Shown one piece after another: positions 13,072 through 13,242 of a stretch of DNA of 13,242 nt. The translations under genes and the position numbers were made by a program. The DNA comes from CAZJTL01 sp964548905. Its GTDB lineage: Bacteria > Cyanobacteriota > Cyanobacteriia > Cyanobacteriales > Xenococcaceae. The notes under the pieces are model-generated. The model made no database searches. It had not been told where the DNA came from and saw only the letters and a list, made by a program, of their open reading frames with translations. The DNA lies in NCBI GenBank assembly GCA_964548905.1, contig CAZJTL010000147.1, forward strand, positions 1 through 13,242, read 5' to 3'. Within the stretch, counting starts at the first letter, position 1, and each line of letters opens with the position of its first letter.

Positions 13072-13191
13072 TTAGCTGAAAATAAAGTTAGATTCGCTTA
13101 AGTGGTTGAGATTGACATTCTGAAGCACAATGTCAGCTTTATAGTCAACACTATTTGGCTCGCCCAAACTCTGACGAAGATTTTTACCATC
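13072..13191 (-). pseudogene. C-terminal tail of an interrupted gene, possibly a calcium-binding secreted protein
   Basis: Thirty-nine codons before TAA (13072-13074) read like a real protein end: DGKNLRQSLGEPN, then SVDYKADIVLQNVNL and NHLSESNFIFS. Short beta strands with an acidic DYKAD turn and a final xxxLxxSNFxF are reminiscent of the last repeat of cyanobacterial secreted beta-roll (haemolysin-type) proteins; this resemblance is weak. Upstream, the frame stays open to the window edge but becomes implausible (VLNYFLLFCSDFCKRSI), coinciding with the putative IS end. A good terminator follows. If the gene is not interrupted, this is simply the partial end of a longer CDS. Confidence 0.45.
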
Positions 13192-13242
13192 AATAGACCT
13201 CTTGCAAAAGTCAGAACAAAATAAGAGAAAATAATTCAAGAC
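13192..13242. mobile_element. Putative insertion-sequence end
   Basis: From about 13195 the sequence reads AGACCTCTTGCAAAAGTCAG, which resembles the terminal inverted repeat of cyanobacterial insertion sequences, possibly IS5-type. The break in coding quality of the minus-strand frame falls at the same place. No transposase coding or target duplication can be seen because the window ends 48 nt later. The family assignment is from memory of similar ends and uncertain. Confidence 0.35.

Overview
The window looks like chromosomal DNA of a cyanobacterium. The HIP1 octamer GCGATCGC and its derivatives are scattered throughout, secD-secF has the cyanobacterial arrangement, DUF29 proteins are present, and the gaps carry short tandem heptamer-type repeats (STRR) of the kind known from filamentous and colonial cyanobacteria. 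I cannot fix the genus from sequence alone.

Left part (1-3112, all minus strand): the N-terminus of a binding-protein-dependent ABC permease (probably ferric-iron type) overlaps by 8 nt a two-helix membrane protein of unknown function. Upstream of these are secF and secD, an operon for the proton-driven SecDF accessory of the Sec translocon. The 634-nt gap upstream of secD holds STRR tracts, a TATAAT box for secD and a pair of TAACTAGTTA palindromes.

Middle part (3747-9661): a group that looks like a peptide or protein export locus without its ABC transporter. On the plus strand are an HTH protein derived from the N-terminal half of an IS630-type transposase and a cytoplasmic parvulin (PpiC-like) protein. 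On the minus strand are two tandem paralogues of about 590 aa, each fusing an intact response-regulator receiver domain to a membrane anchor and a complete HlyD adaptor. The second paralogue ends a compact operon (coiled-coil protein, GTG-started GGRR-GAGRK/ribbon-helix-helix-like protein, REC-HlyD). That operon has a good sigma70-type promoter flanked exactly by a 10-bp inverted repeat. The other gene gaps in this part are filled with STRR mosaics, one interrupted by a sharp palindromic element.

Right part (9790-13242): a short DUF29-like protein that may be frameshifted, an intact DUF29 protein, and about 870 nt without an intact gene that contains at least one convincing decayed coding fragment. 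Then comes an exported protein made almost entirely of 12 TPR repeats. At the right edge is the C-terminal tail of a minus-strand gene with its own terminator, apparently cut off by an insertion-sequence end.

Working model (inference): the REC-HlyD proteins are membrane-fusion adaptors whose cytosolic face carries a phospho-acceptor domain, so a two-component signal could act on the exporter itself rather than on transcription. The parvulin and the IS630-derived HTH protein would be accessory. No histidine kinase, ABC transporter, TolC or double-glycine precursor peptide is visible in the window, so partners must be encoded elsewhere.
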